Notes: a model not told the origin generated them from the letters alone. A stretch of 53,201 nucleotides of DNA from Bacteroidetes bacterium ADurb.Bin037 (GCA_002071175.1 MWER01000011.1:1-53201), one strand, 5' to 3'; positions 1-7,572 are shown, numbered from the stretch's first letter. Numbers and translations: made by a program.

Positions 1-227
1 GCTGCCTGGGGCGAAAAGATCCCGATCTTATCCACATCTTTCACCCAGTGGGTTTCCAATCCCGATAATGTAGTTTTTGTTCCGGTTTGTTCCTCTGCCG
101 TATAGGCTGTAACGGTAATGGTTCCGGCAGTAGGAGCGGGAGTATCCGGTATTTCTTGCTGGGAACACGCATTCAAAGCGGTTATCCCCAAAACGGCACA
201 TGTTGCTATAATCAGATTTTTCATCAT
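1..227 (-). CDS. Fimbrillin-like lipoprotein, N-terminal part (cut by window edge)
   Basis: The minus strand reads from an ATG at 224 (or a second, adjacent ATG at 227) to the window edge without a stop, so only about 75 N-terminal residues are visible. They begin MKNLIIATCAVLGITALNAC, a lipoprotein signal with lipobox LNAC; Cys20 would be lipidated after signal peptidase II cleavage. The mature part is rich in Thr and has the pattern KTTLSG...HWVKDVDKIGIFSP. That pattern is typical of the start of Bacteroidales fimbrillin/Mfa-like lipoproteins, which are exported and assembled into surface fibres or act as anchors. The family call rests on this N-terminus only. The gene lies 22 bp downstream of a 54-residue gene on the same strand and is probably transcribed with it. 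Confidence 0.75.
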   Translation of the reverse strand, partial: MMKNLIIATCAVLGITALNACSQQEIPDTPAPTAGTITVTAYTAEEQTGTKTTLSGLETHWVKDVDKIGIFSPQA

Positions 228-249
228 ACTTCTTTTTTAATGTTACCAT

Positions 250-414
250 TTACCATGTTACGGAACTCCAATCTGTAGTGTCAGAAGAGGCAGCGGCAGA
301 AGCTGCAAAGCCTTTTTCAAGAGCAACCTCCAGAACGGTGATTTCCGGAGTAGTGTAATTGTTTTGATCAGGATTGTCCTCAACGGTAGGAGGACAGACA
401 TCTTTTATAATCAT
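250..414 (-). CDS. Small 54-residue protein preceding the lipoprotein
   Basis: ATG at 414 opens a 54-codon frame ending in TAA at 250-252. The next upstream in-frame codons run into a stop at 427-429, so this ATG is the only sensible start. The protein starts MIIKDVCPPTVEDNPDQNNY. Its centre, TPEITVLEVALEKGFAAS, is followed by an Ala/Ser/Asp/Thr-rich tail ending in DWSSVTW. There is no signal peptide and no membrane segment. Small proteins of similar design (a P-x-I-x-V-[IL]-E hydrophobic stretch, then G-[FI]-A-x-S and a Trp-containing acidic tail) are, as far as I recall, common in Bacteroidales next to fimbrillin-like lipoprotein genes, but I know of no assigned function. Codon use and tight spacing to the lipoprotein support a real gene. 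A role in fimbria expression or as a secreted peptide is only a guess. Confidence 0.7.
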   Translation of the reverse strand: MIIKDVCPPTVEDNPDQNNYTTPEITVLEVALEKGFAASAAASSDTTDWSSVTW

Positions 415-775
415 GATCGTTGTTTGTTAGATAGTTATTTATTTATACGGTTTCTCTTTTTGCGTTTTACCGGGAACGGAGATGACCATTGTTTTGTAGC
501 CTTCAGGTTAAACAAAAACATGTCCAAATGTAGTAACAATTTTAATACACCCTACTTCGTTTTAATAATTTTTAGGATTAAATGCCAATATGGGGTACAA
601 GGTTTGGGCTTTGATTGATCTGTTGATCGGATATTCCGGAAATTCTTCATCTGCCGGTTCTTGTTCGTTCCAAAGCATCCCTGTCAATATCCGCGGTCTC
701 TCTGCATAGCAGGGAAAAGACAAGCTCTAAAGCCGTATATGCACATGATAAAATTATTATGAAAAAAACACATTC
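415..775. other. Intergenic region with one doubtful short reading frame
   Basis: About 360 bp between the small minus-strand gene and the operator of the DUF5320 gene. It contains the -7 element at 525-532. The minus strand also holds a 38-codon frame at 562-678 (start MLWNEQEPADEEFPEYP, stop at 562-564). This frame stays open upstream of the ATG for about 16 more codons and has protein-like composition, so it could be the tail of a decayed gene or a tiny gene. It could equally be chance. Nothing else is recognisable here. Confidence 0.3.
525..532 (-). promoter_or_regulatory. Putative -7 promoter element for the 54-residue gene and lipoprotein
   Basis: On the minus strand these bases read TACATTTG, an exact match to the Bacteroidota -7 consensus TAnnTTTG. 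No clear TTTG is present at the -33 distance. Transcription from here would give a leader of roughly 105 nt before the ATG at 414, longer than most in this window. Confidence 0.45.
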
Positions 776-795
776 AAATGAACATAAGTTCATTT
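776..795. promoter_or_regulatory. Palindromic operator candidate before the DUF5320 gene
   Basis: AAATGAACATAAGTTCATTT has perfect 8-bp arms (776-783 and 788-795) around an ATAA centre. It ends 7 bp before the -7 element TATATTTG and covers the place where the -33 element should lie. A repressor bound here would block the promoter. The regulator is not identified and none is encoded nearby. Confidence 0.5.
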
Positions 796-802
796 TGTTT
801 AT

Positions 803-810
803 TATATTTG
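803..810 (+). promoter_or_regulatory. -7 promoter element for the DUF5320 gene
   Basis: TATATTTG matches TAnnTTTG exactly and lies 24 nt before the ATG at 835, giving a predicted leader of about 20 nt. Confidence 0.6.
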
Positions 811-834
811 CATTATTAAACAACAAAAAAAATT

Positions 835-1113
835 ATGCCAAGAGGAGATCATACCGGACCGATGGGACAAGGTCGCATTACCGGAAGAGGATTGGGATAC
901 TGTTGCGGTTACGAATCACCGGGTTTTATCAAAAGATCCGGAGCAGGTCGTGGATATAGCCGCGGGATGGGTCTTGGCCGTGGGTATAGATTTAACCAAC
1001 GGCTTTCCTACAATAAAGCAGATGAAATACAAATGCTGAAAGACCAAGCTGAATCCTTAAAATGCGTTCAGAAAGATATTGAAAAAAGACTGAGCGAACT
1101 GGAAAAAGAATAG
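835..1113 (+). CDS. DUF5320 family protein
   Basis: A 92-residue protein beginning MPRGDHTGPMGQGRITGRGL, followed by CCGYESPG and a Gly/Arg-rich stretch, then a C-terminal coiled-coil-like segment (KADEIQMLKDQAESLK...IEKRLSELEKE). The MPRGDxTGPMGxG...TGRGxGYC start is the hallmark of the DUF5320 family, found in anaerobes and often near NifX/NifB-like dinitrogenase iron-molybdenum cofactor-type proteins or Mrp/NBP35 ATPases. No such partner occurs here; the gene stands alone between its own promoter and the next gene's promoter. The biochemical function of the family is unknown. The Gly/Arg/Cys-rich head could bind metal, but this is inference. The palindrome at 776-795 suggests it is regulated. 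Confidence 0.85.
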   Translation: MPRGDHTGPMGQGRITGRGLGYCCGYESPGFIKRSGAGRGYSRGMGLGRGYRFNQRLSYNKADEIQMLKDQAESLKCVQKDIEKRLSELEKE

Positions 1114-1197
1114 TCCCTCTCCGGCGACGTTCCTGATTTCATGTATGGAACGGTAAAGAAAATGTTTCATAAGCAGTCTTATAAATAGAGGAAAAGT

Positions 1198-1205
1198 TAT
1201 CTTTG
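1198..1205 (+). promoter_or_regulatory. -7 promoter element directly before the DUF1460 gene
   Basis: TATCTTTG matches TAnnTTTG and ends only 4 nt before the ATG at 1210. If used, the mRNA would begin at or next to the start codon (leaderless). Confidence 0.5.
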
Positions 1206-1209
1206 CCTT

Positions 1210-2121
1210 ATGAAACGTATTATTTTTTATTTGTATTTGTTATGGATCCCCTGTATGGCAGCGGCAGATCCCGGCTCTCTTATTTTGGACCGGATAAGAT
1301 ATACTCCAGAAGATCAAAAAGTTTTTGAAAATGTAATGGAAAAGCTGGTGCCCCTGTGCAACGAACCTACGTCCGTGTTGATCATGAAAGCTGCAGAGAC
1401 CATGCTGGGAATTCCTTATGTGGGAAAAACCCTGGAGCAGACCCCGGAAATACTGACCGTTTCCCTGGCAAAGACCGACTGCATTCTACTGGTGGAAGCC
1501 TGCGTTTGCATGGCCCTGACCGCCCGTCAGGATGATCATAGCTTTGAAGCCTTTTGTGAAAATCTGAGACAATTCCGTTACCGGGACGGAATAACGGCCG
1601 GATATCTTAGCCGTATTCATTATACCAGTGAATGGATCAATCAGGCAGAAACCCGCGGACTGGCCGTTGAGATCAGCCGGCAGATAGCCGACACACCCCT
1701 GTCCCAACAGTTTTCCTATATGTCTGTTCATGCGGACAAATATCCGCAACTGTCAGCAGATAGAATCCTGGTTGAGGGGATCAAAGCCGTTGAACGGAAA
1801 TTATCGGAAGGGCATTATTACTATATACCCAAATCACAATTGGAGAAAAATCTGGATCGGATTCAACATGGAGATATGATCTGTTTTGTAACGAACATTG
1901 AAGGGCTGGATATTACCCATGTGGCATTTGCATATGAATACTATACCTGTGAACATGACTGTTGTCCCGATGGTCGCGGATGCTCCAACGGACAACGGCA
2001 AATGGGTTTCCTGCATGCTTCTTCCAGTGAGGGCAAGGTAGTCGTTGATAAAAAGACACTGTTGGGCTATGCCGGCGGCATCAGCTCCTGCACGGGTATC
2101 AGAATTGTCCGTTTCTTGTGA
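1210..2121 (+). CDS. DUF1460 (N-acetylmuramoyl-L-alanine amidase-like) exported protein
   Basis: A 303-residue protein with an N-terminal signal peptide (MKRIIFYLYLLWIPCMAAAD), so it is predicted to work in the periplasm. The remainder matches the DUF1460/PF07313 family, which has an NlpC/P60-like papain fold and is annotated as amidase-like, acting on cell-wall peptides. The likely catalytic Cys is in LAKTDCILLVEA (residue about 97) and the likely His is in LDITHVAFAYEY, near residue 238. A Cys-rich insert (CEHDCCPDGRGCSNG) follows the His and is unusual; it could be a disulfide or metal loop. It has its own promoter and converges on the DUF1015 gene, so it appears to be a single-gene unit. 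The substrate is not known from the sequence. Confidence 0.85.
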   Translation: MKRIIFYLYLLWIPCMAAADPGSLILDRIRYTPEDQKVFENVMEKLVPLCNEPTSVLIMKAAETMLGIPYVGKTLEQTPEILTVSLAKTDCILLVEACVCMALTARQDDHSFEAFCENLRQFRYRDGITAGYLSRIHYTSEWINQAETRGLAVEISRQIADTPLSQQFSYMSVHADKYPQLSADRILVEGIKAVERKLSEGHYYYIPKSQLEKNLDRIQHGDMICFVTNIEGLDITHVAFAYEYYTCEHDCCPDGRGCSNGQRQMGFLHASSSEGKVVVDKKTLLGYAGGISSCTGIRIVRFL

Positions 2122-2209
2122 TCCGTTCTGTCCTGATAAAGATGCGGGCTCTTTTCAGTTAAAGGGTTGTGATTCTTATTGCAACAAAATCAAAGCGATC
2201 CGTTTTGGA

Positions 2210-3448
2210 TCAGAATGTATGTATGGCCAGGCCGCTGCGGAGCTTAGGTTCAAACCAGGTGGTTTTGGGCGGCATGATATTTCCGGTATCCGCAATGGTG
2301 ATCAATTGCTTCATGGTAACGGGATAGAGGGCGAAGGCTGCTACCATTTCTCCCGAATCCACCCGCTTTTTTAATTCGTCCAGACCGCGTATTCCCCCAA
2401 CGAAATCTATCCTGTTGGTTGTTCTTAGGTCTTTTATATTCAGCAGTTTATCAAACACAAGGTTGGAAAGGACAGTTACATCCAGAATCCCAATGGGGTC
2501 GTTGTCATCATAAGTTCCCTCGCGTGCAGTTAACGAATACCAGCATCCTTCAAGATACATGGAAAAATTATGCAATCTTGCAGGTACGTAAGGCTTGTCG
2601 TTATCACGGCGTTCAACCAGAAAATCACGGGAAAGTGCCTGCAGGAATGTTTCAGGGGTCATTCCGTTCAGGTCTTTGACAACACGGTTGTAGTCGATGA
2701 TCTTCAAATGGCTTGCGGGAAACGCAACGGTCATAAAGTAATTGTACTCCTCTTCTCCCGTATGATTGGGGTTGGCTGCCTTCCGTTCGGCTCCTACCAA
2801 TGCTGCCGCTGCCGTACGGTGGTGACCGTCGGCAACGTAAAAAGCAGGTATGGTGGCAAATAACTCTGTTATACGCCTGATATCTTCCGTATTACTCACA
2901 GGCCAGAAATGATGTCCGAAACCGTCAACTGCAGTAAAATCATATTCTGCAGGCCCGGCAGCGATCTTTTCAACGATTTTGTTTATCTCCGGCACGTCGG
3001 GATAAGTAAAGAAGACAGGTTCAATATTGGCGCTCTGGATCCTGACGTGGATCATCCGGTCTTCTTCCTTGTCTTTTCTGGTAAGTTCGTGTTTTTTTAT
3101 GTTGCCGGACATATAGTCTTCCACATGGGCACAGACCACCAATCCGTACTGGGTACGCCCTTCCATAGTCTGGGCATAAACGTAATACATCTCTTTGGGG
3201 TCCCTTATAAGCCAACCGCGTTCCTGCCACAAGCGGAAGTTTTCAATCGCTTTATCGTAAGCCTCTTTGGAATGTTCATCTATAATCGGATCAAAATCGA
3301 TCTCAGGTTTTGTTATATGAAGTAACGATTTTTCTCCGGCTTCGGCTTTGGCTTCAATGGAATTCAGGACATCATATGGACGTGCTGCGACTTCTTGCAC
3401 AAATTCTTTGGGTGGTCTGAGGGCAGCAAAAGGTTTGATCTTCACCAT
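2210..3448 (-). CDS. DUF1015 family protein of the serine operon
   Basis: A 412-residue soluble protein starting MVKIKPFAALRPPKEFVQEV. It contains the family signatures RPYDVL near the N-terminus and YVADGHHRTAAAALV (the DGHHR motif) near the middle. This is the DUF1015 family (PF06245), sometimes annotated as a SpoOJ/ParB-like or kinase-like protein. The DGHHR motif resembles nucleotide-binding His motifs of ParB/sulfiredoxin-fold proteins and suggests a phosphotransferase-type activity. It is the third gene of a minus-strand unit after serC and serA, 32 bp after serA, an arrangement I recall as common in Bacteroidales. A role in serine or phosphoserine metabolism is plausible from context only. 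Confidence 0.85.
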   Translation of the reverse strand: MVKIKPFAALRPPKEFVQEVAARPYDVLNSIEAKAEAGEKSLLHITKPEIDFDPIIDEHSKEAYDKAIENFRLWQERGWLIRDPKEMYYVYAQTMEGRTQYGLVVCAHVEDYMSGNIKKHELTRKDKEEDRMIHVRIQSANIEPVFFTYPDVPEINKIVEKIAAGPAEYDFTAVDGFGHHFWPVSNTEDIRRITELFATIPAFYVADGHHRTAAAALVGAERKAANPNHTGEEEYNYFMTVAFPASHLKIIDYNRVVKDLNGMTPETFLQALSRDFLVERRDNDKPYVPARLHNFSMYLEGCWYSLTAREGTYDDNDPIGILDVTVLSNLVFDKLLNIKDLRTTNRIDFVGGIRGLDELKKRVDSGEMVAAFALYPVTMKQLITIADTGNIMPPKTTWFEPKLRSGLAIHTF

Positions 3449-3480
3449 AAATAAAAGAAAAATTTACAGGACGTTACGTC

Positions 3481-4401
3481 TTACTTGTTCAATTGGAAGG
3501 TTCTGTCTCCGTTTTGGATAAAGGCTACGATCTGACGGGCAGCGGCCAGGCCGGCATTGACGTTAGCTTCTTCTGTCTGGGCTCCCATTTTTTTGTTCGT
3601 AGCATATACGCGCGTATCAAACTGAGCCCTGAGGGCTTCCATATTGTCCGGAGCCACATCCGTTGCATATTTCAGATCTTTCCGTTCGGCCATGATGGCT
3701 TCCAGTTCCGGTTCATTAATCACTTCTTTGCGGGCTGTATTGACAAGACAGGCGCCTTTTGGCATAAGCGAAAGCAGAGCCTTGCCTATGGAGCCTTTTG
3801 TCTGGTCATTGGCCGGAATATGTAACGAAAGGTAATCGCTGCGGCTGTAAAGATCTTCCACAGAGCTTGCCACATGTACGCCTTCTGCCTGTATGACGGA
3901 AGCAGGTATGAACGGGTCGTAAGCATATACTTCCATTCCAAAGCCCTTAGCCAACCCGGCTACCAGACGGCCTACGTTTCCGTAAGCATGGACACCTAAT
4001 GCTTTTCCCCTTAACTCTGTGCCTGTGCCGGGTTGAAACTGTTTGCGGGCCATATAGATCATCATGCCAATGGCCAGCTCAGCCACCGCATTGGAATTTT
4101 GTCCGGGAGTGTTCATGGCAACGATATTCTTTTCACTGCATGCCTCAAGGTCCAGGTTGTCGTAACCGGCACCTGCACGTACTACGATCTTCAATCGTTT
4201 GGCGGCCTGGATTACCTGGCGGGTCACCTTGTCGGAACGAACGATCAGTGCATCTGCATCTGCCACTGCTTCGAGCAGTTGTTCCGTTGATGTGTAATTT
4301 TCCAGCAGGGACAATGTCATTCCTGCTTGTTCCACGATAGAACGAATACCGTCCACAGCCTTTTTTGCAAAAGGTTTTTCAGTTGCTACCAGTACTTTCA
4401 T
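3481..4401 (-). CDS. serA: D-3-phosphoglycerate dehydrogenase, short form
   Basis: A 306-residue D-isomer-specific 2-hydroxyacid dehydrogenase that oxidises 3-phosphoglycerate to 3-phosphohydroxypyruvate, the first step of serine synthesis. The NAD-binding glycine motif is GVHAYGNVG. The substrate-binding Arg lies in LVRAGAGYDNLDL (Arg-Ala-Gly-Ala-Gly), and the second catalytic Arg in VNTARKEVINE. The enzyme ends right after the catalytic domain, so it lacks the ACT (serine-feedback) domain of the E. coli type. The catalytic His expected before the G[AG]xT motif is replaced by Lys271 (NKKMGAQTEEA). This Lys-type short enzyme is characteristic of Bacteroidales and of the related Entamoeba enzyme. 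It sits 20 bp after serC, which supplies the next step. Confidence 0.93.
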   Translation of the reverse strand: MKVLVATEKPFAKKAVDGIRSIVEQAGMTLSLLENYTSTEQLLEAVADADALIVRSDKVTRQVIQAAKRLKIVVRAGAGYDNLDLEACSEKNIVAMNTPGQNSNAVAELAIGMMIYMARKQFQPGTGTELRGKALGVHAYGNVGRLVAGLAKGFGMEVYAYDPFIPASVIQAEGVHVASSVEDLYSRSDYLSLHIPANDQTKGSIGKALLSLMPKGACLVNTARKEVINEPELEAIMAERKDLKYATDVAPDNMEALRAQFDTRVYATNKKMGAQTEEANVNAGLAAARQIVAFIQNGDRTFQLNK

Positions 4402-4421
4402 ATCTGTTTTGTATTTATGTT

Positions 4422-5495
4422 TTATTTATGTTTTTTTTCAAATTCTTGCATGCAATTGACCAAGGCCTGTACGTTTTCCTTAGAACAGGCATTGTATATG
4501 GAAGCCCTGAAACCTCCCACGGAGCGGTGTCCCTTAACACCCACCATACCACGGGATTTTGCAAAATCCATGAAATCGTTTTCAAGCGATTCATAACCCG
4601 GAGCCATCACAAAACATACATTCATCACAGAACGGTCTTCTTTTGCAGCAGTGCCTTTAAAGAGCGGATTGCGGTCAATTTCCCTGTATAACAGATCGGC
4701 TTTTTCCCGGTTGATCTTGCGTATGGCTTCAACACCACCCATATTTTTCACCCATTTGAGGGTCTGGGTCATGATAAAGATGGGGAATACCGGAGGGGTA
4801 TTGAACATCGATCCACCTTCTATATGGATCCGGTAATCGAGCATGGAGGGAATATGGCGGGATACCTTTCCCAGGATATCCTTGCGGATGATCACAAAAG
4901 TCACCCCGGCAGGACCTACGTTCTTTTGGGCACCGCCATAGATCAGGGCGTACTTTGATATATCTACCGGACGGCTCATGATATCCGATGACATATCGGC
5001 GATCAGGGGAACGGGACTGTCCATATCATAGTGAATTTCCGTTCCGTAGATGGTGTTATTGGTTGTAATATGGAAATAGTCGGAATCGGCAGGGATCGTA
5101 TAATTTTTTGGGATATAGTTGAACGTGCTTTCTGCCGAAGAGGCAACGGTCACTACTTCACCGAAAGCTTTTGCTTCCTTGATTGCCTTTTTTGCCCAGA
5201 CACCCGTTTCCAGGTAGGCTGCCTTTTTGTTCAACAGATTCATGGGGACCATGCAGAACTGCAGGCTTGCACCGCCTCCCAGGAAAAGCACCTCGTAATC
5301 ATCCGGTATTTGCAGTAATTCTTTCCAAAGGGCACGGCATTCATCCATGACCGCTTCCCAATCCTTGGAACGGTGTGAGATTTCTATTACGGACATTCCG
5401 GAGTTGTTGAAATCCTGTAAAGCTTCAATACCTGCCTTAATGGCTTCTTTAGGCAGGATACAGGGACCTGCATTAAAATTGTATGTAGTTTTCAT
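4422..5495 (-). CDS. serC: Phosphoserine aminotransferase
   Basis: A 357-residue PLP enzyme that converts 3-phosphohydroxypyruvate and glutamate to phosphoserine and 2-oxoglutarate; it also serves pyridoxal phosphate synthesis in some bacteria. The start ([18 protein letters not shown]) is diagnostic for SerC. Further signatures are [13 protein letters not shown] and [11 protein letters not shown], and the PLP lysine lies in [12 protein letters not shown] (Lys191). The C-terminus has the usual [16 protein letters not shown]. The length is normal. It is the first gene of serC-serA-DUF1015 and has a -7 element at 5530-5537. Confidence 0.97.
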   Translation of the reverse strand: MKTTYNFNAGPCILPKEAIKAGIEALQDFNNSGMSVIEISHRSKDWEAVMDECRALWKELLQIPDDYEVLFLGGGASLQFCMVPMNLLNKKAAYLETGVWAKKAIKEAKAFGEVVTVASSAESTFNYIPKNYTIPADSDYFHITTNNTIYGTEIHYDMDSPVPLIADMSSDIMSRPVDISKYALIYGGAQKNVGPAGVTFVIIRKDILGKVSRHIPSMLDYRIHIEGGSMFNTPPVFPIFIMTQTLKWVKNMGGVEAIRKINREKADLLYREIDRNPLFKGTAAKEDRSVMNVCFVMAPGYESLENDFMDFAKSRGMVGVKGHRSVGGFRASIYNACSKENVQALVNCMQEFEKKHK

Positions 5496-5529
5496 GACAA
5501 TAAATTAAGTTACAAATTTTTTGTGAATG

Positions 5530-5537
5530 CAAAGATA
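5530..5537 (-). promoter_or_regulatory. -7 promoter element for serC
   Basis: The minus strand reads TATCTTTG, an exact TAnnTTTG match, 34 nt before the serC ATG. It lies between the end of pyrI and serC, so the serine genes can be transcribed separately from the pyr genes upstream. Confidence 0.55.
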
Positions 5538-5560
5538 TAGTAAATATGTACAATTAGAAA

Positions 5561-6031
5561 TTAATTATTGCTAATGATCTGTAAGTTTTTTTGTTCCGTT
5601 TCTTTTTCACAGTAATGACATCTGAGCACGATCCCATCCGATGTCATGCTTGTAGTAAAACGTGTTTTGATCAACTCATGGTTTGTAATACACCGGGGAT
5701 TCAGACACCGGACCAATCCGTAAATCTCTGACGGTATGACTACGCGTCGTTTTTCCACGACCTTGTATTCTTTGATGATATTGAGAACGGCATCCGGCGC
5801 TACCAGCGCAATACGGTTTACATCGTCTTCTTCAAAAAACTTATCTGTGATCTTGATTATGGATTTTGTTCCCAGCACCTTGCTTTCCAGATTCGTTCCA
5901 AAGGTCATCTGCAAATCCCTTTTCGCCAGTCCCAATATTTCTATTACATGGAACAACCCTTCGGCAGGTATCCTGTCTATGACGGTCCCGTTCCTAATGG
6001 CACTCACCTTCAGTTTTTTCTTTGTTTCCAT
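5561..6031 (-). CDS. pyrI: Aspartate carbamoyltransferase regulatory chain
   Basis: A 156-residue protein, normal for PyrI. It binds nucleotide effectors and stabilises the catalytic trimers of aspartate transcarbamoylase. The N-terminal allosteric domain begins KKLKVSAIRNGTVIDRIPAE and includes GLNLxSKxLGxKxIIKI-like residues (NLESKVLGTKSIIKI). The C-terminal zinc domain shows the four ligands as CLNPRC...LRCHYC (spacing C-x4-C and C-x2-C). The gene is 10 bp downstream of pyrB, as expected for the class B holoenzyme. Confidence 0.97.
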   Translation of the reverse strand: METKKKLKVSAIRNGTVIDRIPAEGLFHVIEILGLAKRDLQMTFGTNLESKVLGTKSIIKITDKFFEEDDVNRIALVAPDAVLNIIKEYKVVEKRRVVIPSEIYGLVRCLNPRCITNHELIKTRFTTSMTSDGIVLRCHYCEKETEQKNLQIISNN

Positions 6032-6041
6032 AGTTGTTATT

Positions 6042-6941
6042 TTACTGGTTCATAAGATAAGTGATAATTCCCATCCGGGTAAAGACACCGTTCCGGGCCT
6101 GATCAAAATAATAGGCTTCTGGTCTTTCATCAACATCAGTCGCGATTTCGTTAACCCGGGGCAGTGGGTGCAGGATCTTCAGATTGGGCTTGGTGTCAGT
6201 CAGCATGGAAGCATCCAGGCTCATCAGGTTCCTGACCTTTTCAAATTCCATGGGGTCCTGGAAACGTTCCTGCTGTATCCTTGTCATATACAGAATATCG
6301 GCATCCTGGATCTGTCCTTCCAGCACATTGTGCTGTGAATAGGGGATATTCCGGGAATCAAGGAAGTGTTCGTATTCCCAAGGAATTTCAAGTTCCGGAC
6401 AGGATACGAAACGGAAACGGGGATTGAAATGACTCATGGCCTGCAACAGGGAATGGACGGTCCTTCCGTACTTCAGGTCCCCCACCATGGTTATGGAGAG
6501 GTTTTCAAGCGTCCCCTGGGTTTTCCATATGGAATACATGTCCAACAGGGTTTGTGTCGGGTGCTGGTTGGCTCCGTCCCCGGCATTGATAACAGGACAC
6601 CCCGCTATTTCGGAAGCATATCGTGCCGCTCCGTCCAGGGGATGACGCATAACGATCATATCGGCATAGTTGGATACCATTTTGATGGTATCCTTCAGGC
6701 TTTCTCCTTTGGCAATACTGGTGGCTGGCAGAGAAGAGAAGCCGATGACCCGTGCACCCAGCCGACTGACCGCTGTTTCAAAGCTCAGCTTGGTGCGGGT
6801 AGAAGGTTCGAAAAAAATGCAGGCAATCACCTTGTCGCTGAAGATCGGGCAATTTGGTTCCGCCTCGTATTTTCGGGCAAGATCAAGGACCTGCATCATT
6901 TCTTCTTTGTTGAAGTCGTTGATCGAAATGAGAGATTTCAT
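6042..6941 (-). CDS. pyrB: Aspartate carbamoyltransferase catalytic chain
   Basis: A 299-residue enzyme that joins carbamoyl phosphate and aspartate, the committed step of pyrimidine synthesis. Diagnostic motifs are FFEPSTRTKLSFETA (carbamoyl phosphate binding Ser-Thr-Arg-Thr), VIMRHPLDGAA, NAGDGANQHPTQTLLDMYSI, and HPLPRVNEIATDVD near the C-terminus. The length is slightly short but normal for PyrB. It lies 14 bp after the IMPACT-family gene and 10 bp before pyrI, so all three probably share one transcript. No long leader exists for attenuation or a PyrR-type element. Confidence 0.97.
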   Translation of the reverse strand: MKSLISINDFNKEEMMQVLDLARKYEAEPNCPIFSDKVIACIFFEPSTRTKLSFETAVSRLGARVIGFSSLPATSIAKGESLKDTIKMVSNYADMIVMRHPLDGAARYASEIAGCPVINAGDGANQHPTQTLLDMYSIWKTQGTLENLSITMVGDLKYGRTVHSLLQAMSHFNPRFRFVSCPELEIPWEYEHFLDSRNIPYSQHNVLEGQIQDADILYMTRIQQERFQDPMEFEKVRNLMSLDASMLTDTKPNLKILHPLPRVNEIATDVDERPEAYYFDQARNGVFTRMGIITYLMNQ

Positions 6942-6955
6942 GACTATTACAAATT

Positions 6956-7549
6956 CTATGTAGGTTCAAGGGATAATAAAAGTTCCTGACGCTCCGAAGG
7001 AGAGACCCTGACCGTCAATTGACAGGGAAGGGGCCCGTCCGTAAAGGATTGTTCAATGACTTGAGCACCGGTATTGTGTACGGCCTTCATGACCTTGTCG
7101 GTCTGTTCGTAATGGTAACTGAGCTGTAAGGTTTCAAGAACCTTTTTTTCAACGACAGCAGCATTTTCCAGTGCGTTTTTTGCAGCCGTCCTGTATGCAT
7201 TGATAAGACCGCCGGTACCCAGTTTGATCCCTCCGAAATAACGGATTACGACCATCAGTACATCGGAAAGATCAAAGGAGATCAACTGTCCCAGGATAGG
7301 TTTGCCGGCTGTAGAAGAAGGTTCGCCGGCGTCGTTCGCCCTCCAGGGATCACCCTCCGGTCCTAAACGGTATGCATAGCAGATGTGCCTTGCATCAAAG
7401 AACTTTTTTTTCATCGCCCCCAACTGCAGCCGGATATCTTCCTCGGAGGAGACGGGAAATCCGAATGCAAGGAACCGGCTTCCTTTTTCCTTGTAAACTC
7501 CCTCACAGGGAGCTTCTAAGGTTTTATATATCTGCCGACCGGAGGACAT
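6956..7549 (-). CDS. IMPACT/YigZ family protein
   Basis: A 197-residue protein of the UPF0029/IMPACT (YigZ) family. The family core is visible as KGSRFLAFGFPV, KFFDARHICYAYRLG, DAGEPSSTAGKPILGQL and VIRYFGGIKLGTGGLINAYRTAA. A C-terminal DUF1949-like alpha/beta domain follows. Bacterial members are cytosolic and of uncertain role; eukaryotic IMPACT modulates translation control through Gcn2. The predicted -7 element lies only 4 nt upstream of the ATG at 7549. It is the first gene of a unit that continues into pyrBI. Confidence 0.93.
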   Translation of the reverse strand: MSSGRQIYKTLEAPCEGVYKEKGSRFLAFGFPVSSEEDIRLQLGAMKKKFFDARHICYAYRLGPEGDPWRANDAGEPSSTAGKPILGQLISFDLSDVLMVVIRYFGGIKLGTGGLINAYRTAAKNALENAAVVEKKVLETLQLSYHYEQTDKVMKAVHNTGAQVIEQSFTDGPLPCQLTVRVSPSERQELLLSLEPT

Positions 7550-7553
7550 CGTG

Positions 7554-7561
7554 CAAAAATA
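7554..7561 (-). promoter_or_regulatory. -7 promoter element for the IMPACT-pyrBI unit
   Basis: The minus strand reads TATTTTTG, a TAnnTTTG match ending 4 nt before the ATG at 7549, so the transcript may be leaderless. It lies back to back with the plus-strand element at 7573-7580. Confidence 0.5.
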
Positions 7562-7572
7562 CGGCTTTTGCG

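Noticed and set aside
28..249. 73-codon minus-strand frame starting at 249
   Set aside because: It is a frame-shifted reading of the fimbrillin-like lipoprotein; the neighbouring frame from 227 or 224 has a signal peptide and lipobox and runs to the window edge.
2197..2211. Terminator between the DUF1460 and DUF1015 genes
   Set aside because: GATCC and GGATC pair over only 5 bp around GTTTT, and no T run follows on either strand.
5736..6338. 200-codon open frame on the plus strand
   Set aside because: Antisense to pyrB and pyrI, both of which are clear; no domain in the plus-strand product.
6942..7560. Attenuator or riboswitch controlling pyrB
   Set aside because: pyrB follows the IMPACT-family gene by 14 bp and the predicted transcript has almost no leader, so there is no room for such an element.
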